This document shows positions 1 to 11,402 of a stretch of 64,000 bases of DNA, piece after piece. The stretch is from Fennellomyces sp. T-0311 (taxonomy: Eukaryota; Mucoromycota; Mucoromycetes; Mucorales; Lichtheimiaceae). How positions within the stretch are numbered: the first letter of the stretch is position 1; each line of letters begins with the position of its first letter. The notes beneath the pieces are model-generated. The model was not told the DNA's origin. It did not search any database and saw only the letters and a list, made by a program, of their open reading frames with translations. Location: assembly GCA_025266875.1 (NCBI GenBank), contig JALLLT010000076.1, forward strand, positions 1-64,000, in the 5' to 3' direction. Position numbers and translations under genes: made by a program.

Positions 1-116
1 TGAACGCATGTCAAGACAGGGATTTGGCTGTAGATCGGAAAATTAAAGTAACCCGTTGTCAATAAGTAAACAAGGGTAAATGATGCATAAGCCATAATCA
101 TGTTGTGGATACAACA
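1..116 (+). repeat. 3' end of a 317-bp-type LTR (5' part lies outside the window)
   Basis: Positions 1-116 match 28981-29096 almost base for base; that stretch is the 3' part of a complete TG...CA solo LTR at 28780-29096. Here the LTR interrupts the C-terminal half of a Harbinger transposase read on the minus strand (117-481). Whether this is a solo LTR or a full element cannot be told, because the other end is outside the window. Confidence 0.7.
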
Positions 117-481
117 ACGAAGGTGGTAGCAGACTCCTCTGTAAGGTGTTAGAATTTGGGTTGTCAACCTAAATCCAGCACCGCCAAGGAAGTACTTGCC
201 ATGAGGCACAACAAGCTCACCCTTCTGTAGTGCAGCTGCTAAAAGTTGACCATCGTGAGCCGATCCTTTCCAGCCAGCAAGAACATAGTGGAATTGTAAG
301 TCAAATCCACAAGCGATCAAGCAGTTTTGTGACGTGAAGCCTTTGCGGTTTATAAAGGTTGCTGTGGCATATCTTTTATCATAGCCGGGATGTGAGTACC
401 ATCAATTGCACCAACACAGTTGTCAAAGTATGGAGAGAACTTGTTGGGCTTATTGTCGATTTCCTTTGGTATGGTCGTTCC
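117..481 (-). pseudogene. PIF/Harbinger transposase fragment, catalytic half (DDE_Tnp_4-like)
   Basis: Read on the minus strand this encodes a DDE_Tnp_4-type nuclease core: CVGAIDGTH (first Asp), RKGFTSQNCLIACGF, VLAGWKGSAHDGQ (second Asp), GKYFLGGAGF and ending near YRGVCYHL, where the LTR at 1-116 cuts it before the catalytic Glu. A one-base deletion after MPQQ shifts the frame. The N-terminal half lies at 4620-5016; the hAT element 490-4611 sits between, and removing it with one copy of its 8-bp duplication rejoins the frame (LLIQPD to GTTIPKEID). The gene is dead through two insertions and a frameshift. Confidence 0.85.
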
Positions 482-502
482 ATCAGGTTAGGGCTTGCAA
501 TT

Positions 503-643
503 CGGTCAGGCAGACCGGAGGACCAACTGAGCGGGACCGATATTTACGGTCTTCGGTCATGGGTACTTGCCTGAGTAGAGATGCCCGAACGGGCACGGTC
601 CTGAAACCATGACCGACCGTCAGTTCAAGCATGACCGTCGGGC
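503..643. repeat. hAT left subterminal CGGTC/GACCG motif array
   Basis: At least eight copies of CGGTC or its complement GACCG in both orientations within about 140 bp of the left end. A matching cluster lies at the other end. In other hAT elements subterminal motif clusters bind the transposase; that role here is inference. Confidence 0.7.
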
Positions 644-910
644 GCCTATGCATTTAGGGTGTATAATATTAATCAGAAAATCACTTCAAAGAAGCATTAC
701 ATATGTCGATTTCCCCAAATTTAACATGATCATTTGTTGTATGTGCTTTGCACTGATATATTAAGGTACAGTAGCAACTGGAAGTTACTTAGTTTTATTT
801 AAAGAATGTGGTGCTAACTAAGTTCAGAGACCCTAATTTTTATGATAGACTGTGTTACATTTTCGTCAAAAACGATACAGTAATGCTGAACAGATTGAGT
901 AAAGAAAATA

Positions 911-1203
911 AGAGAAATGAATGTTGCCACAGAAATAAACAACTAAAGGCGCTCCAGACTGCTTGCTTTGCCAGGTAGTTTGGAGCGCCTTTTTTTTATG
1001 ATCGCGTATACTACATCGTTAACTGGAATGGTGCAGAAGTAGACATCAGTTGCGTAGTAAAAAGTGGACCAAGAGAAACGAATGTTGCCAACTAAAGGCG
1101 CTCCAGACTGCTTGCTTTGTCAGGTGGTTTGGAGCGCCTTTTTTTTATGATCGCGTATACTACACCGTTAACTGGAATGGTGCAGAAGTAGAGATCAGTT
1201 GCT
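911..1203. repeat. Tandem duplication with a stem-loop followed by a T run
   Basis: Two near-identical copies of about 130 bp (about 911-1053 and 1074-1202) lie upstream of the hAT transposase. Each holds the inverted repeat GGCGCTCCA...TGGAGCGCC (948-956/981-989 and 1097-1105/1130-1138) followed by seven or eight T, a terminator-like hairpin shape. The function is unknown; it may be part of the leader or promoter. Confidence 0.8.
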
Positions 1204-1732
1204 GTATTCGGAACGGAATGTGAAATGAGTGAAACCAACATCTGGATTATATGGTTCATATTGCATCATACATGCTCAGGATAGAGACTTTGACAGCTGC
1301 TGATATCATGATTGGTGTCACTGAGGTATACGATCCGTAATGACGAGCGATAGTGTGTAGTCGATACTATATATGGGAAAGCGAGAATTTTTTTTCGTGC
1401 TACTGAGTAAAGAAGTGTACACCCTAATGAGCGGAGAAACGTTCTTTAAGCGTGATGATGCGTCTACTGGTTATCATTTTATGCTGCAACATGAAATAAG
1501 GTTGCATGTAGATGGTGGAGTGACATGGTATGATTGTAACAACTGAGTGATAAAGACATAACATCAGGATACCTTGTTAAATTAAGGATGAGAGGAATAT
1601 TAACTTCTTGCAACGCTGATTGTCGGCGACATAAATAATGACACTAGTTCGCGTACTAGTGATTGTTCCAAATTGCAGTATAAAAGGAATAAGATTTAGT
1701 ACTACTGCTCAAATTATAATCGCATAATCAAT

Positions 1733-4199
1733 ATGTCTGCCAACGAAAATCAAGTTACTTTGCCCACTGTTACCCACAGTATCCTCGAGCATACTACATC
1801 TTCGGAATCAGTTGATAGTCATGCCAGAGCCACCACCAGAAGTCGACGTGCGATCATCTGGCAATGGTTTGTGCTGATGGACGAGAATTCCGAAGACGAG
1901 TCGTACAGCGCACAGAGCCTGGTGAGAAGAGCGCGTTGCCTTTTGTGTCAAACGTAAGTATATTGCCGATCCGAGGCCATATTATTTTTTCTAAATTCGG
2001 AAATAGGATACCGTTTAAGACCAACATCCATGATGGAAGCACTCGTAACATGCGCTCGCACATGATGAGACGACATGCAGCTCAGTGGAATCAAGCTACT
2101 GGATCTGGCAACAACACCATCGCGAACTATTTCACGACGTACGCTTGAATTATATGAAAGTATAAAAAGATAAAACTAAAAACTTTATTTTTTTTAGTGT
2201 GCAATTCGATCAAGGCACGTGCCGTAACAGGCTTATGGAATGGATCGTTGCCAGCGATCAGCCATTTAGTGAAGTTGACTCTCCTCACTTCCGACGGTTT
2301 GCAACTTACATGAATCCATCTGCAAATATCCCAACTGCAAACACCTTGCGATCTGATATCCTTGCCAGCTTTGCGAAAAACCGTGAGCTGTTGAAGGGAA
2401 AACTGACAGTAAGAATTAACAACGAAGGGTGAGTGATGTGTATTAAATATATTGTTAGGCTCTCGACTGCAAAATCTCTGTTACTGTTGACATGTGGACA
2501 TCGGCCCATAGAATGCATCCATTTATAGGTATAACAGGTCATTACGTCCATAGAGACTGGAAACTGCAGGAAGTACTCCTCGATTTTGTGCCGATACCTG
2601 GGCGGCACACTGGTGTTGTGTTGGCGGAAGCGTTCATGCAGTCAATGGCCGAGCTCGATATCATGGAGAAGGTATGAGAAAATGCATATTCAGTTGCGTT
2701 GATTAGTGTACTGAGTATTGCTTGTAGATCCTCGCCGTGACATGCGACAATGCATCCAATAATACCACGATGATGACCGAGATTGAACGTATATGGCATC
2801 AGATGGACTTGGTGTTTGATGCACAGGAGCAAGGGCATCGATGCATTGCACATGTCATCAACATCGCTGTCCATGATGCAATGAAGGAACTTGATGTTGT
2901 ACCGTCTGGTGATAGTGACAGTCCCGATGAATCTGATGATGCAATTTTGGGCGAGGCAAATTCAGGAGCGAATCGAAATGCGATTGCGTTGTCTATCTCA
3001 AAGGTAATTTTAGGCATGGATGCGATTGGTCAAATACTGAAGAAACAGCATCATAGATACGAATCGTAATTCGCCTTATCTGTCGTTCACCTATCCGTCG
3101 CGAGAACCTAAAAACGATCATGCATTCGCTTCAGTACCTGCCGCGTGAACTGATCGTCGATTCAAAAACGCTGTGGAATTCCACAGTTGATATGCTTGCG
3201 ACAGCTCTAGAAATGCGCACACCACTCACTATGGTGATTGCTGCAGATTCAACCTTAAGTCCATACGAGCTCAACCCAAGTGAGTGGAATACTTTGAGCG
3301 ATGCACACAGATTTTTTTTGGTAAGTTGTCTAGCAGTTGATGGGCTTCATGTGTGAGTTACTAATGGATACAATAGGCGTTTCGGTCCTCGTCTACCTTT
3401 TTGTCGGGATCGAAGTATGTCACGATTAGCGCTGTCATTCCGGCATACAACATGCTGATGGACGAGCTTGATCATTACCAGTCTACTTCGCCAGACTTGA
3501 GCGCAGCAGTACGTCGTTGCTATGATAAGCTCAAAGTGTATTATGCCGCAACTGACGAGTCGCCTATATGTTCTGTGGCCACTGGTAAGTACTTTCATTG
3601 TTACATACTTTTCTTCAGACCTTTAATACGTATCTGCTGAACTTGTTTAGTGCTTGATCCACGGTTAAAGTTGGATTACCACCAAACGCACCAATGGGGG
3701 GATGAATGGACCCACGCGGTTGAAGAAACTGTTCGAACGGTGTTTGCTGCATATGCTGGCAATGCACAACATCCACCTGAGGCGCATGCAGATGATGGGG
3801 AAGCGGAAATAGCTGGTGCCGCCCCACAAGTGGATGACTTCATTGCACGAATTTTCGGGGAAAGACCAAGGGATGAACAGCAGCAGGTCCCCGAACTGGA
3901 TGTTTATATCAGAGAAGGTCGGGAATACATTACAGACCCACTTTTGTGGTGGCGTGACCGCCAAGTTGTATTCCCGACCCTTTCCCGTATGGCCAGAGAT
4001 TATTTGGCAATCCCTGGTTAGTTTACTTCTTCTTCAATATGATATGGTTAATGAACAGCAGTGGTGAATAGGATCCAGTGCACCTGTAGAGCGTGCATTT
4101 TCTTTGGCAAGAAATTTGATTCCTTGGAATCGTGCGTCTTTACGCCCTGAGATGATTAGAGCATGCGCTCTAGAAAAGGATCGTATCCGCCGTGCATGA
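1733..4199 (+). CDS. hAT transposase (BED zinc finger, hATC dimerisation domain)
   Basis: Nine exons: 1733-1953, 2007-2138, 2198-2408, 2459-2671, 2728-3003, 3057-3320, 3377-3584, 3651-4016 and 4072-4199. All introns are GT-AG and about 50-66 bp; the exons sum to 2,019 nt (672 aa plus stop) with no premature stop. The N-terminus has a BED finger (RCLLC, then HMMRRH) formed across intron 1. The catalytic region shows VTVDMWTS, VTCDNASNN and RCIAHVIN; later come TVLDPRLKL and the hATC motif LLWW...LAIPGSSAPVERAFS. It acts in the nucleus, cutting and rejoining DNA at the element ends. It is the only transposase in the window I can splice into a fully open frame with canonical sites. Confidence 0.92.
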
Positions 4200-4455
4200 T
4201 TGACCCCTCTCCGCCACACTCCTTCCCTAATCCACTTAATTAAAATTAACAGAGCCCAAGCAACACGCATAATTTTAATTGCCACAACACTATCTATTAT
4301 TTTTGCCAGCTGCCAAAATAAATTGTATTTTGTCTCTAAAAGAAAAACCTGAAGTTTTGTAGTGAACATTTATGCTTTGCATCTTAATCATGTTTAGTAA
4401 TGAACGAAGCTTGATCTGGATTAGTCATCACGCCTTCATAGCTCCATCTCAGGCA

Positions 4456-4600
4456 CAATGTCGGTCGGTCTATGCTTTTTCAGGCGCCCGGATTTTCGGG
4501 CACGGTCTAGCAGCCTTGCCCGTTTAGAGATGACCGACGGTTTTCGGTCCTTAGGTATGGACCGACCGATATGCCCGAAGGCCGTCGGTCCACGCCCGTT
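4456..4600. repeat. hAT right subterminal CGGTC/GACCG motif array
   Basis: About eight copies of CGGTC or GACCG lie within 150 bp of the right end, mirroring 503-643. Confidence 0.7.
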
Positions 4601-4611
4601 GCAAGCCTTAC

Positions 4612-5016
4612 ATCAGGTTGGATCAAAAGTGTGCATGTGAACAAGTACAACGCTTTCAGAGACTTATGGAAGTACTCTGAAATAGTTGATCCAGAGTGAC
4701 CAAATTGCTCCTGTGCAATACGATTCGAGGCTGTATTATTGACGATATACAGAAAAACGAAAAGCTGTTCTTCAACTGTAGCTGCCTTGGTGTCTTTCAT
4801 CCCATAATCTTTGAGATGGTTGACTAGTATACCAAAAGCTCGCTTGCTCATACAAGACTGCTCGAAAAAAATCGTGTCGCTATGGCGAGTCAAAAGCTTG
4901 TTGACATATGTTCTGCCTTCATTGGCATCAGGATGCCTTACTTCCTTGACAAAAAATTGGTTCGTGTACCAAGTGTCAGCCAGCATAGCGGCATTAAGAA
5001 GCGTTTCTTGATCCAT
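4612..5016 (-). pseudogene. PIF/Harbinger transposase fragment, N-terminal half
   Basis: The minus-strand frame starts at ATG 5016 (MDQETLLNAAMLADTW) and carries a helix-turn-helix-like segment (EEQLFVFLYIVNNTASNRIAQEQFGHSGSTI, split here by eye into successive helices), typical of the region before the nuclease core in HARBI1-type proteins. It runs to LLIQPD at about 4620, where the hAT insertion begins; beyond that the apparent frame is hAT end sequence, not protein. The catalytic half is at 117-481. I could not place the outer ends of this Harbinger element. Confidence 0.82.
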
Positions 5017-5193
5017 GATAAAGGTAGGCGTTGTTGGGTTGAATGGGCAGTAAGTGAAGAAGATGATAGGAAGAAAAAATTTTGTCCATCACCTCATTTT
5101 TACATAAGTGCATATTAATGAACCCAATTTATTGCTGCTTACGTATTCATACATGAATTGATTTGAAGTAAACAAAAAATTGTCAGTCATTGC

Positions 5194-6218
5194 TAGGGTT
5201 CTCCATTCGGGTTTTCGAGTCGGGTATCTACTGACTCGTACCCGACCTGAAAAAAGTTGACTCGTACTCGTCAAATACCAGAAAAACTCGAAAACTCGTA
5301 CTCGAAACCCGACTCGAAAATGATACAATGGCTTAGGTGCAATCAGCGTAAAAGTAGCAAAGATCACAGAAATCGAGCTCAATGTGACAATGTCAAGCAT
5401 AAAAATAATTATACTGGTATAAAATGGATCTACATTGGCTTGAAACAGATATCAATAAGAGGCAAACACTGAATTGGAGGCATGTGAAAAAGACACAATC
5501 TTCAATATTATGGTGAGAGAGAATGGATCAAGAAAAACAGTAAATTCCGTGAGAGTCGAATATGTCTTTATTATGGTAACGGTTCTCTCTATTTATATTG
5601 CTCGCAATAAAGCTCATAATCAAATAGCCGTGGTCGGGAGGATGCCATATCGTATAGCTGACACAGCGATGTTTCTAGACTTCTTGGAAGATCTAGTTAT
5701 GCCGTAAGGCTGTCAATGTATTATTCAGGTACCATCATACGTTTATCCGGTAGTGCTGACTAGCTAGTACCTTGGATATCACAAATATTGTTTTACTATT
5801 GTTGTTGTTGTAAGTGGCACATATCATGACGATGACAATTGCCAACGGGAAATGAATGGAGGTAGCAGGTAATAGAAGTACAGTTTGGCACAAAAATCAT
5901 TTTCTAGCTTATTTTATAACCAACTTCGTTTGCATATGATTAAGCTTATTCATGAATGACACTGACACACGCCTTTAGTAACCACTCTGTAAATAAAGCT
6001 TAATTATCAAGTGCAGCTATACATTACTTTCCATTGCTATATATCCCGGATACATCCGCCTCCTATGTATTATCTTGTACATATAACTAGCCGAGTCGAG
6101 TCGGGTATTTCAAAAAAACTTGAAAACACAACGAGTCGAGTATCTGTCGACTCGTACCTGACTCGTCATGCCGAGTATCGAGTCGGGTACGAGTATTCGG
6201 GTATATTGGAGAAGCCTA
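5194..6218. mobile_element. Non-autonomous hAT element (1,025 bp)
   Basis: Flanked by an exact 8-bp duplication GTCATTGC (5186-5193 and 6219-6226). The ends are inverted repeats TAGGGTTCTCC and, on the complement, TAGGCTTCTCC. About 100 bp at each end are dense in GACTCGTAC/GTACGAGTC-type motifs in both orientations. There is no transposase; short frames inside are not convincing. Its ends differ from those of the hAT at 490-4611, so it belongs to another family. Confidence 0.88.
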
Positions 6219-6469
6219 GTCATTGCTTCGAGATAATTCTCAATCGAGTGTATATGAAAAAGCATCAGCGTATCACATTTTTTAAATGTACACCTCAGAG
6301 AAAAAAAATGTGGAAAAAATTCGAACGTGCAAAACAAAATCGATTTAACAATTCGAACTTGCAAAATAAATTCAAGCTTTCAAGATAAATATAATAAAAA
6401 TTCACTTATTCAAATTATATTTGGAAACAATGCAAAAAAAGCATTTTGCTGATCTTCTATATGACATTA

Positions 6470-9400
6470 TTACAAATACTCCAAATCATGATCTAGTGGT
6501 AAATCTTCGTTTGAAGAAGTGTTTTGGCGCTTCCAGTAAATGTACTGCCTCGTATTCCATCCTTGGGCACGACTAGCAAAGCCAACGATTGACTTGATGT
6601 CAGCAACAAGGTACTTGGAGCCTCCAGATTCTGTCATGTAAGGATATGGGCTATCAATTTCAACTGTGCCATAGACTTTGACAAATGCAAGAAGCTTTCT
6701 GGAACCATGTAATTCATGTTTAAAAAAAAAACTTGACGGCGCTGAAATACTGGCGATGGATCGGTACAACCACCGTATTCGTACGCTTCTGTCAATTCTC
6801 ATCCACCCAAACATGTAAGACCACGAATGACTCCTTGTTACTTCCGCCATACGTCACTCCATCCATGAACAGCCTACTGCCGGTTTCGAGCAGTTCATCC
6901 ATAGCAATGTGAACACCTGTATACGATCCAGTCTCCCAAGCCCAGAAATGCCTCAGATAGGTGTGGCAATTGAGTTCGCGAACTGTATCACGCGCAAAAG
7001 GACCCTAGATTTCCGGACTATCCTTGTCATTTGACAGGGAAATCACCTGCTGTTTTCGTAGTATTGCCGCGTCAATTTGTTCCTGGTCATCGCCATTGTC
7101 ATCATTACCAATGCCATTGACTTCATTCCGTCTCTTTCACCGTCATATCGCCGCCAAATCAATCAGAACATTGCCAGTGTTGGTCCCTAGATACCTTGTC
7201 GAATTTATGTGACGCTTTAGTGCTCCTATGGCACATTCCATGGCAAACGCAGCAACAAATGGCAACGGCCCCACTCTTTCGATATATTTGTATAGACGTG
7301 ACAAGTAGTGAACGTTAGGAGTAAAGACGGTGGGAGAAATATGACCTTGATCAACGTGCCGCTGTAACCATGAAGTGAACGAAGTCACCATTGCTTTCAA
7401 CTCACCAAGTTGAGCGAGCTTTACCTCGCGACTAAATGCAAGGTGGTACATGTTGGCCAAATCCAGAAGTGCATTTCGAGTGTTGATGTCGTCATAGAAC
7501 TCCAATAAAATCGTAGGCACATAATATCGGACAAAGTGGATCCAATCGACAGCCCTGAAGAAGCTGCTCTGACTAGTAATATCGCCACAATCGCCAGCAA
7601 ATGAAGATGGGATCAAACTTCTCGAAGCTGCAATTCTGGTTCCAAGTAGTTGCTGCTGTTGCGCGTCCAGAAATAGCGGATTGTTGTCGATACCGAAGTC
7701 ACCAGAGATAATGTGCCATAAATGTTTTCCAATGTCTGGCCCAAGAAGATGCATCACATCGATGGAAAAAAATGTAGCGCCGTGGAAAGTTAGCAATGAT
7801 GAAAAAGGAGTGACTTCTTTCTGGTCAGTGTTGTCCATATCAGTAACTACTTTGTGTGAATCTGGAAATCTGATCTTTGGCTTGGGTCGCAATTCTGTAT
7901 AAGTTTACACTATTAGTTACCTAGCTGTGATGTACATATCACAATTTATTACCTCCTTCGTTTCTCTTTTTCATGGGTGGAAATGTCATAGTATGGTTGA
8001 TGAATACGCCTTTCATCGTACAAAAGCGACAACCATGGTAATGGCGGTGTCCTGAGTGACCAGCCATCTTGGATACGGCAGGAATATCACCACCAGCGAA
8101 AAAAGGATGCACTTTTGCAGTAAAATCACCTTCCTCAGCCTTGACAGTGACGCCACGTTGGCAAAGTGTACTGAGATCATCCATAAAAGGTCCAAGAAAG
8201 CTGAAACGATCTTGCGGCTTTCCTGGGCCGGGAGTGACGCACACCTGCAACATATTCCTGTCTTCGTAGCGTACCTTTGAAGGGAGATTGAGAACAGCAA
8301 GATGGACGATTGTCATTGATTGGCCGCCACATCGAAACCGTGTAAAGTCGTCCGTATACAGCCCCGAAGTAATATTCATATCGTCCTTGAACAGCTCACT
8401 ATTTATCGTCATCTCCTTGTACACTTCTTCATCAAACACATCTTTCAGGACAAGATCTGATGCTTCACGGGTAGATCGATGCAATAGCATTTCACGGGTT
8501 TCCTCGTCCTTTATAAGAACAGCCAGCTGTTGATTCAAAGATAACTGTTGCATTCTCTTTATTGGCGTGCCAGTTCCCTCTTTGGAACGTGACTCGGTGC
8601 AGAAATCGCAAGTGCGGTTCGTGTCGCCATCTTTGTACACTTTGCAACCACCAGGGCATAGATCATACAATTTCGGCTTGACAGGATAGTTTCTACGTAG
8701 CTCTTTTTGTGCTCGATGAAAGCTATACAACTTCGGACGCGTGCCAGCAGTAAAGACGTTGATATGTTTGATCATTGCGTTGAATGTCTCTCTCGGTAGC
8801 CCAGCATCAGCCACCATTGCATATAAGTCCATGCTGCACTGTACATGTTCTTCGTCAGTAAGATGATATTCACGCATGTCGATTATTTCCCGAGCATAGG
8901 CATCGGTATCAGTGGCTGGGATGGGCAGATCTATATCCATAAAGTTTTGCAAGAGCGATGCTGGCAATTCTGCATCAAACAAGCTGGTGAATGTAAGTGC
9001 GTTTCGATCCTCATGTAAGCTAAAATCATCCACTTTCATGGTCTCGTGAACAGGACTAGGTGGAGCTTCAACAGTGGGCGGGGTATCCGGGTATTCAGAG
9101 TCATCATAATGGTTGCATTGTTCCGTTTCGTCCAAATCCTGCAGTAGAAACATACACTTGATGAATGTTCGATTATCTAAGAAAATCGTATCGAGAATAT
9201 ACCTGAGTAGAGTATTCACCAGATTGTTCAGAAGAACCATTTTTTATCGCCGCATCAGTTGTGGGTGCTACAAACAGTTTAGGAGTAGTTGAGCTTTCAC
9301 CGGTTGCCTATTGGACAAAACCATGTATTTAGTGTTGTTGGTAGAGATGTGCATTAAAGTTATTATGAGACTAATAAATCCAACGCTTGCACAAGCTAAT

Positions 9401-9500
9401 GCCACTTTCTCCTGCATGCATTTTTCGATGTGGGCATTGATTTCATCCGTTGTACTGGCGATTAGGTAGCCACAACCGTAACAGTCGCATTTGGGCGTGG
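6470..9500 (-). pseudogene. CACTA (Tnp2-type) transposase, decayed
   Basis: Read on the minus strand. An N-terminal C2HC finger (CYGCGYL...HIEKC) lies near 9490-9400; an exon ending at about 9207 (GEYSTQ) splices to DLDETEQC, so the long frame opening at 9240 starts inside an intron. Core motifs are YTDDFTRFRCGGQSM, VCVTPGPGKPQ and HYHGCRFCTMKG, then after an intron at about 7900-7955 the segment FFSIDVMHLLG. The same blocks occur in the CACTA transposase at 45222-48472. After LIDLAAI (about 7143) stops and frameshifts accumulate, although recognisable protein (HTYLRHFWAWETGSYTGVH and a C-terminus ending LPLDHDLEYL) continues to 6470. Element ends were not found. Confidence 0.8.
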
Positions 9501-9603
9501 TGAGATGTGAAAGGTGCAGAAGGTGAAAGGCTATTGGCTGTGACTCCGCTGCTGTACTTTGAGAAAAATGTCTCGAAACAACTTTGTGGCTCTACTATAA
9601 CCA

Positions 9604-10450
9604 ATGAATAACGAAGCTGCATTGAATACGTTCCCCAGCTTTCGTGAGGATATAAGCGAGTTCAAAGCAATCATGGCAACGAATTTTGGAGATACAAATG
9701 CTGCAATCAAGGAGCTAAAGGATACTGTCTCCGAACTCAAGGGTACCGTCGCCGAGTTGGTTGAAACAATCGCAGATATGAAGAAGGAGTGTCAACAATA
9801 TTTGACACAAGCTCAAGAGTCATTCGACAATGGCTTAACGTATCCAGATGTACGACCAGACAAAAACCCCTTCAAAAACTTGATGATCAAGCGCGATGCC
9901 TTACATCTAAAAAAGCCAAACGGTGGCAACAGACCTTGGCATTGGGACTTGTTCAAAATTCTGGGTCAAGAGGTTCTTGGAAGCAAGCCACTGGATGAAA
10001 ATTACTTTGAAACGTTCAAGAAAAACGTACAGTTGTTCTCAAATTCGCTTGCTCGGCGTTATGGGATCAAGACCAGGATGGCAAAGAACGATACCTGGGG
10101 CAATGTCGGTGATGAATCACAGAATATGTTGATGAAGTCCCTGGAGGAAGGCATTGGATCGCAGTATCCTTTGACTGCATGTGTTGAATGATGGGGTGCA
10201 AGGATGTTGATGGCCAAGGCTTTTTACAGAACAAAAGGGCAAGGTGAGTAACGAATGCTATTGACGGCAACAAACTGACTTTTTATATTCAGAACTTCTA
10301 GAAGAAAATGTCGAAAATAAGGAAAATGAGCAAAGGTACTCATATATTATCCTTTCTAAATTCGCAAAAAGGTTGCTAAGAAAGTTTAGCTCAAGCAATG
10401 TACTTTCAACTGCCATGCCCAGTTCAGAAACAAGACCTATTGATGAAAGG
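9604..10450 (+). pseudogene. Second gene of the CACTA-1 element: coiled-coil TnpA-like protein
   Basis: Starts at ATG 9604, about 100 bp from the first zinc-finger exon of the divergent transposase. Residues about 15-65 form a heptad-rich coiled coil (IKELKDTVSELKGTVAELVETI). The rest contains PWHWDLFKILGQEVLG and KNDTWGNVGDESQNMLMKSLEEG. An in-frame TGA follows ACVE (10189-10191), after which the frame continues as WGARMLMAKAFYRTKGQ and crosses an intron (about 10243-10293, GTGAGT...TTCAG). A similar gene sits in the same divergent position in the CACTA element at 43300-48831. I infer a TnpA-like DNA-binding accessory role; there is no close domain match I can name. Confidence 0.6.
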
Positions 10451-10488
10451 TAAATCATATGCAATTAAGCTGGGCTACTTTTTAATTT

Positions 10489-10743
10489 TTAATTTTTTTC
10501 GAACTCAACTGGGAGGAAATAAGAGGATGCCATACTTTGGCACACCACCTGCTTTTTAAAAACTGATGGTGGAACAAATTGCAGAATGCTATGCTCATGT
10601 TTTTCCTCCTTAACTGAAGAAATGACAGAAGTGAGATCCGATTCGAGCTGGTAAAACTGTTCGTCAAAAGAGCTGCCTGAATTGTTGCTCGAACTGAATA
10701 TGGATGAGGGGACAGAGTAGGGTGTAGAGCTGGAATAAGACAT
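10489..10743 (-). pseudogene. Ty3 element D, truncated ORF4
   Basis: Starts at ATG 10743, 47 bp downstream of a TATAAATA box. The N-terminus is Ser-rich (MSYSSSTPYSVPSSIFSSS) and the segment YQLES...SVKEE matches ORF4 of Ty3 element B at 40558-41283 (YQLES...SDVKVEP). A frameshift then occurs: another frame reads GVPKYG, the start of the PKYIPG block conserved in ORF4 of A and B. The sequence then stops matching, so the 3' part and the LTR of element D are missing. Confidence 0.6.
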
Positions 10744-10789
10744 TTGGATAAGATGTTGAATGAGAAAAACTCAAGCTTCCTAGTCCTTA

Positions 10790-10797
10790 TATTTATA
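10790..10797 (-). promoter_or_regulatory. Internal TATA box upstream of element D ORF4
   Basis: TATAAATA on the minus strand, 46 nt before the ATG at 10743. The other two Ty3 elements have the same box at the same place before ORF4 (24422-24429 and 40590-40597). Confidence 0.6.
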
Positions 10798-10910
10798 TTT
10801 GACTACGCCCTTATTTTCTACTGATAATACGCTCTGCTGAAATGAAGAAGGTCTTCTTTTTAGTGGTATGTCATAGTATTGCAAACAGTCTCTTTCCAGA
10901 TACTTTTTTG

Positions 10911-11000
10911 TTTCCAGACAATTTAAGGTTTCCAGACAATTTAAGGTTTCCAGACAATTTAAGGTTTCCAGACAATTTAAGGTTTCCAGATAATTTAAGG
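10911..11000. repeat. 18-bp minisatellite, five units
   Basis: Four identical units of TTTCCAGACAATTTAAGG and a fifth with one C-to-T change; a partial unit precedes them. The array lies between ORF3 and ORF4 of Ty3 element D, about 115 bp upstream of the ORF4 TATA box. Confidence 0.9.
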
Positions 11001-11402
11001 TTCACAAGGCTGGCATTCTGAGAGCTATATCAATCTCCTGAAGGCGTGATCTTGCTATACCTCACAATACAGATTTTGACTTAGTCAACCATTAAATCGA
11101 TAGTATGTTTGCTGAATAATTTATGATAATATAGGTCAGTCTTCATAATACTCTTAATACTACTCTTTCGTTAGCAGATTTTCGCAACCTTGTAAAAAAA
11201 TGATATAGTCCTATAGTATTCATTCTGAGATATATCTTTGACATTTGAAATTAACGCCTTGAATGTGTTTTTGTAGCCATGATCCAATGGTTCAGTAAAT
11301 TTGTAATGTTCAGTCTTTAAAACCAATATATATACATTTTATTATTGTCACAAATTACTACCATGGCAACATCATGAGCAATGGTTGCCGCCTGTTCTCC
11401 TC

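Larger units (their letters stand above)
490..4611 (+). mobile_element. Complete, apparently autonomous hAT transposon (4,122 bp)
   Basis: The element is flanked by a perfect 8-bp target duplication ATCAGGTT (482-489 and 4612-4619), the hAT hallmark. Its ends are short inverted repeats sharing GGCTTGCAA (left AGGGCTTGCAA, right complement GTAAGGCTTGCAA). It lies inside a Harbinger transposase gene. It holds one transposase gene (1733-4199) whose nine exons join without a stop, and arrays of CGGTC/GACCG motifs just inside both ends. The perfect duplication and open frame suggest a young, possibly still active copy. Confidence 0.93.

Noticed and set aside
948..997. Rho-independent terminator
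   Set aside because: The hairpin plus T run looks like one, but the context is eukaryotic; recorded instead as a duplicated hairpin of unknown role.
9141..9240. CACTA-1 transposase start at ATG 9240
   Set aside because: This part is an intron (GTATAT...CTGCAG); the real upstream exons carry the zinc finger at about 9400-9490.
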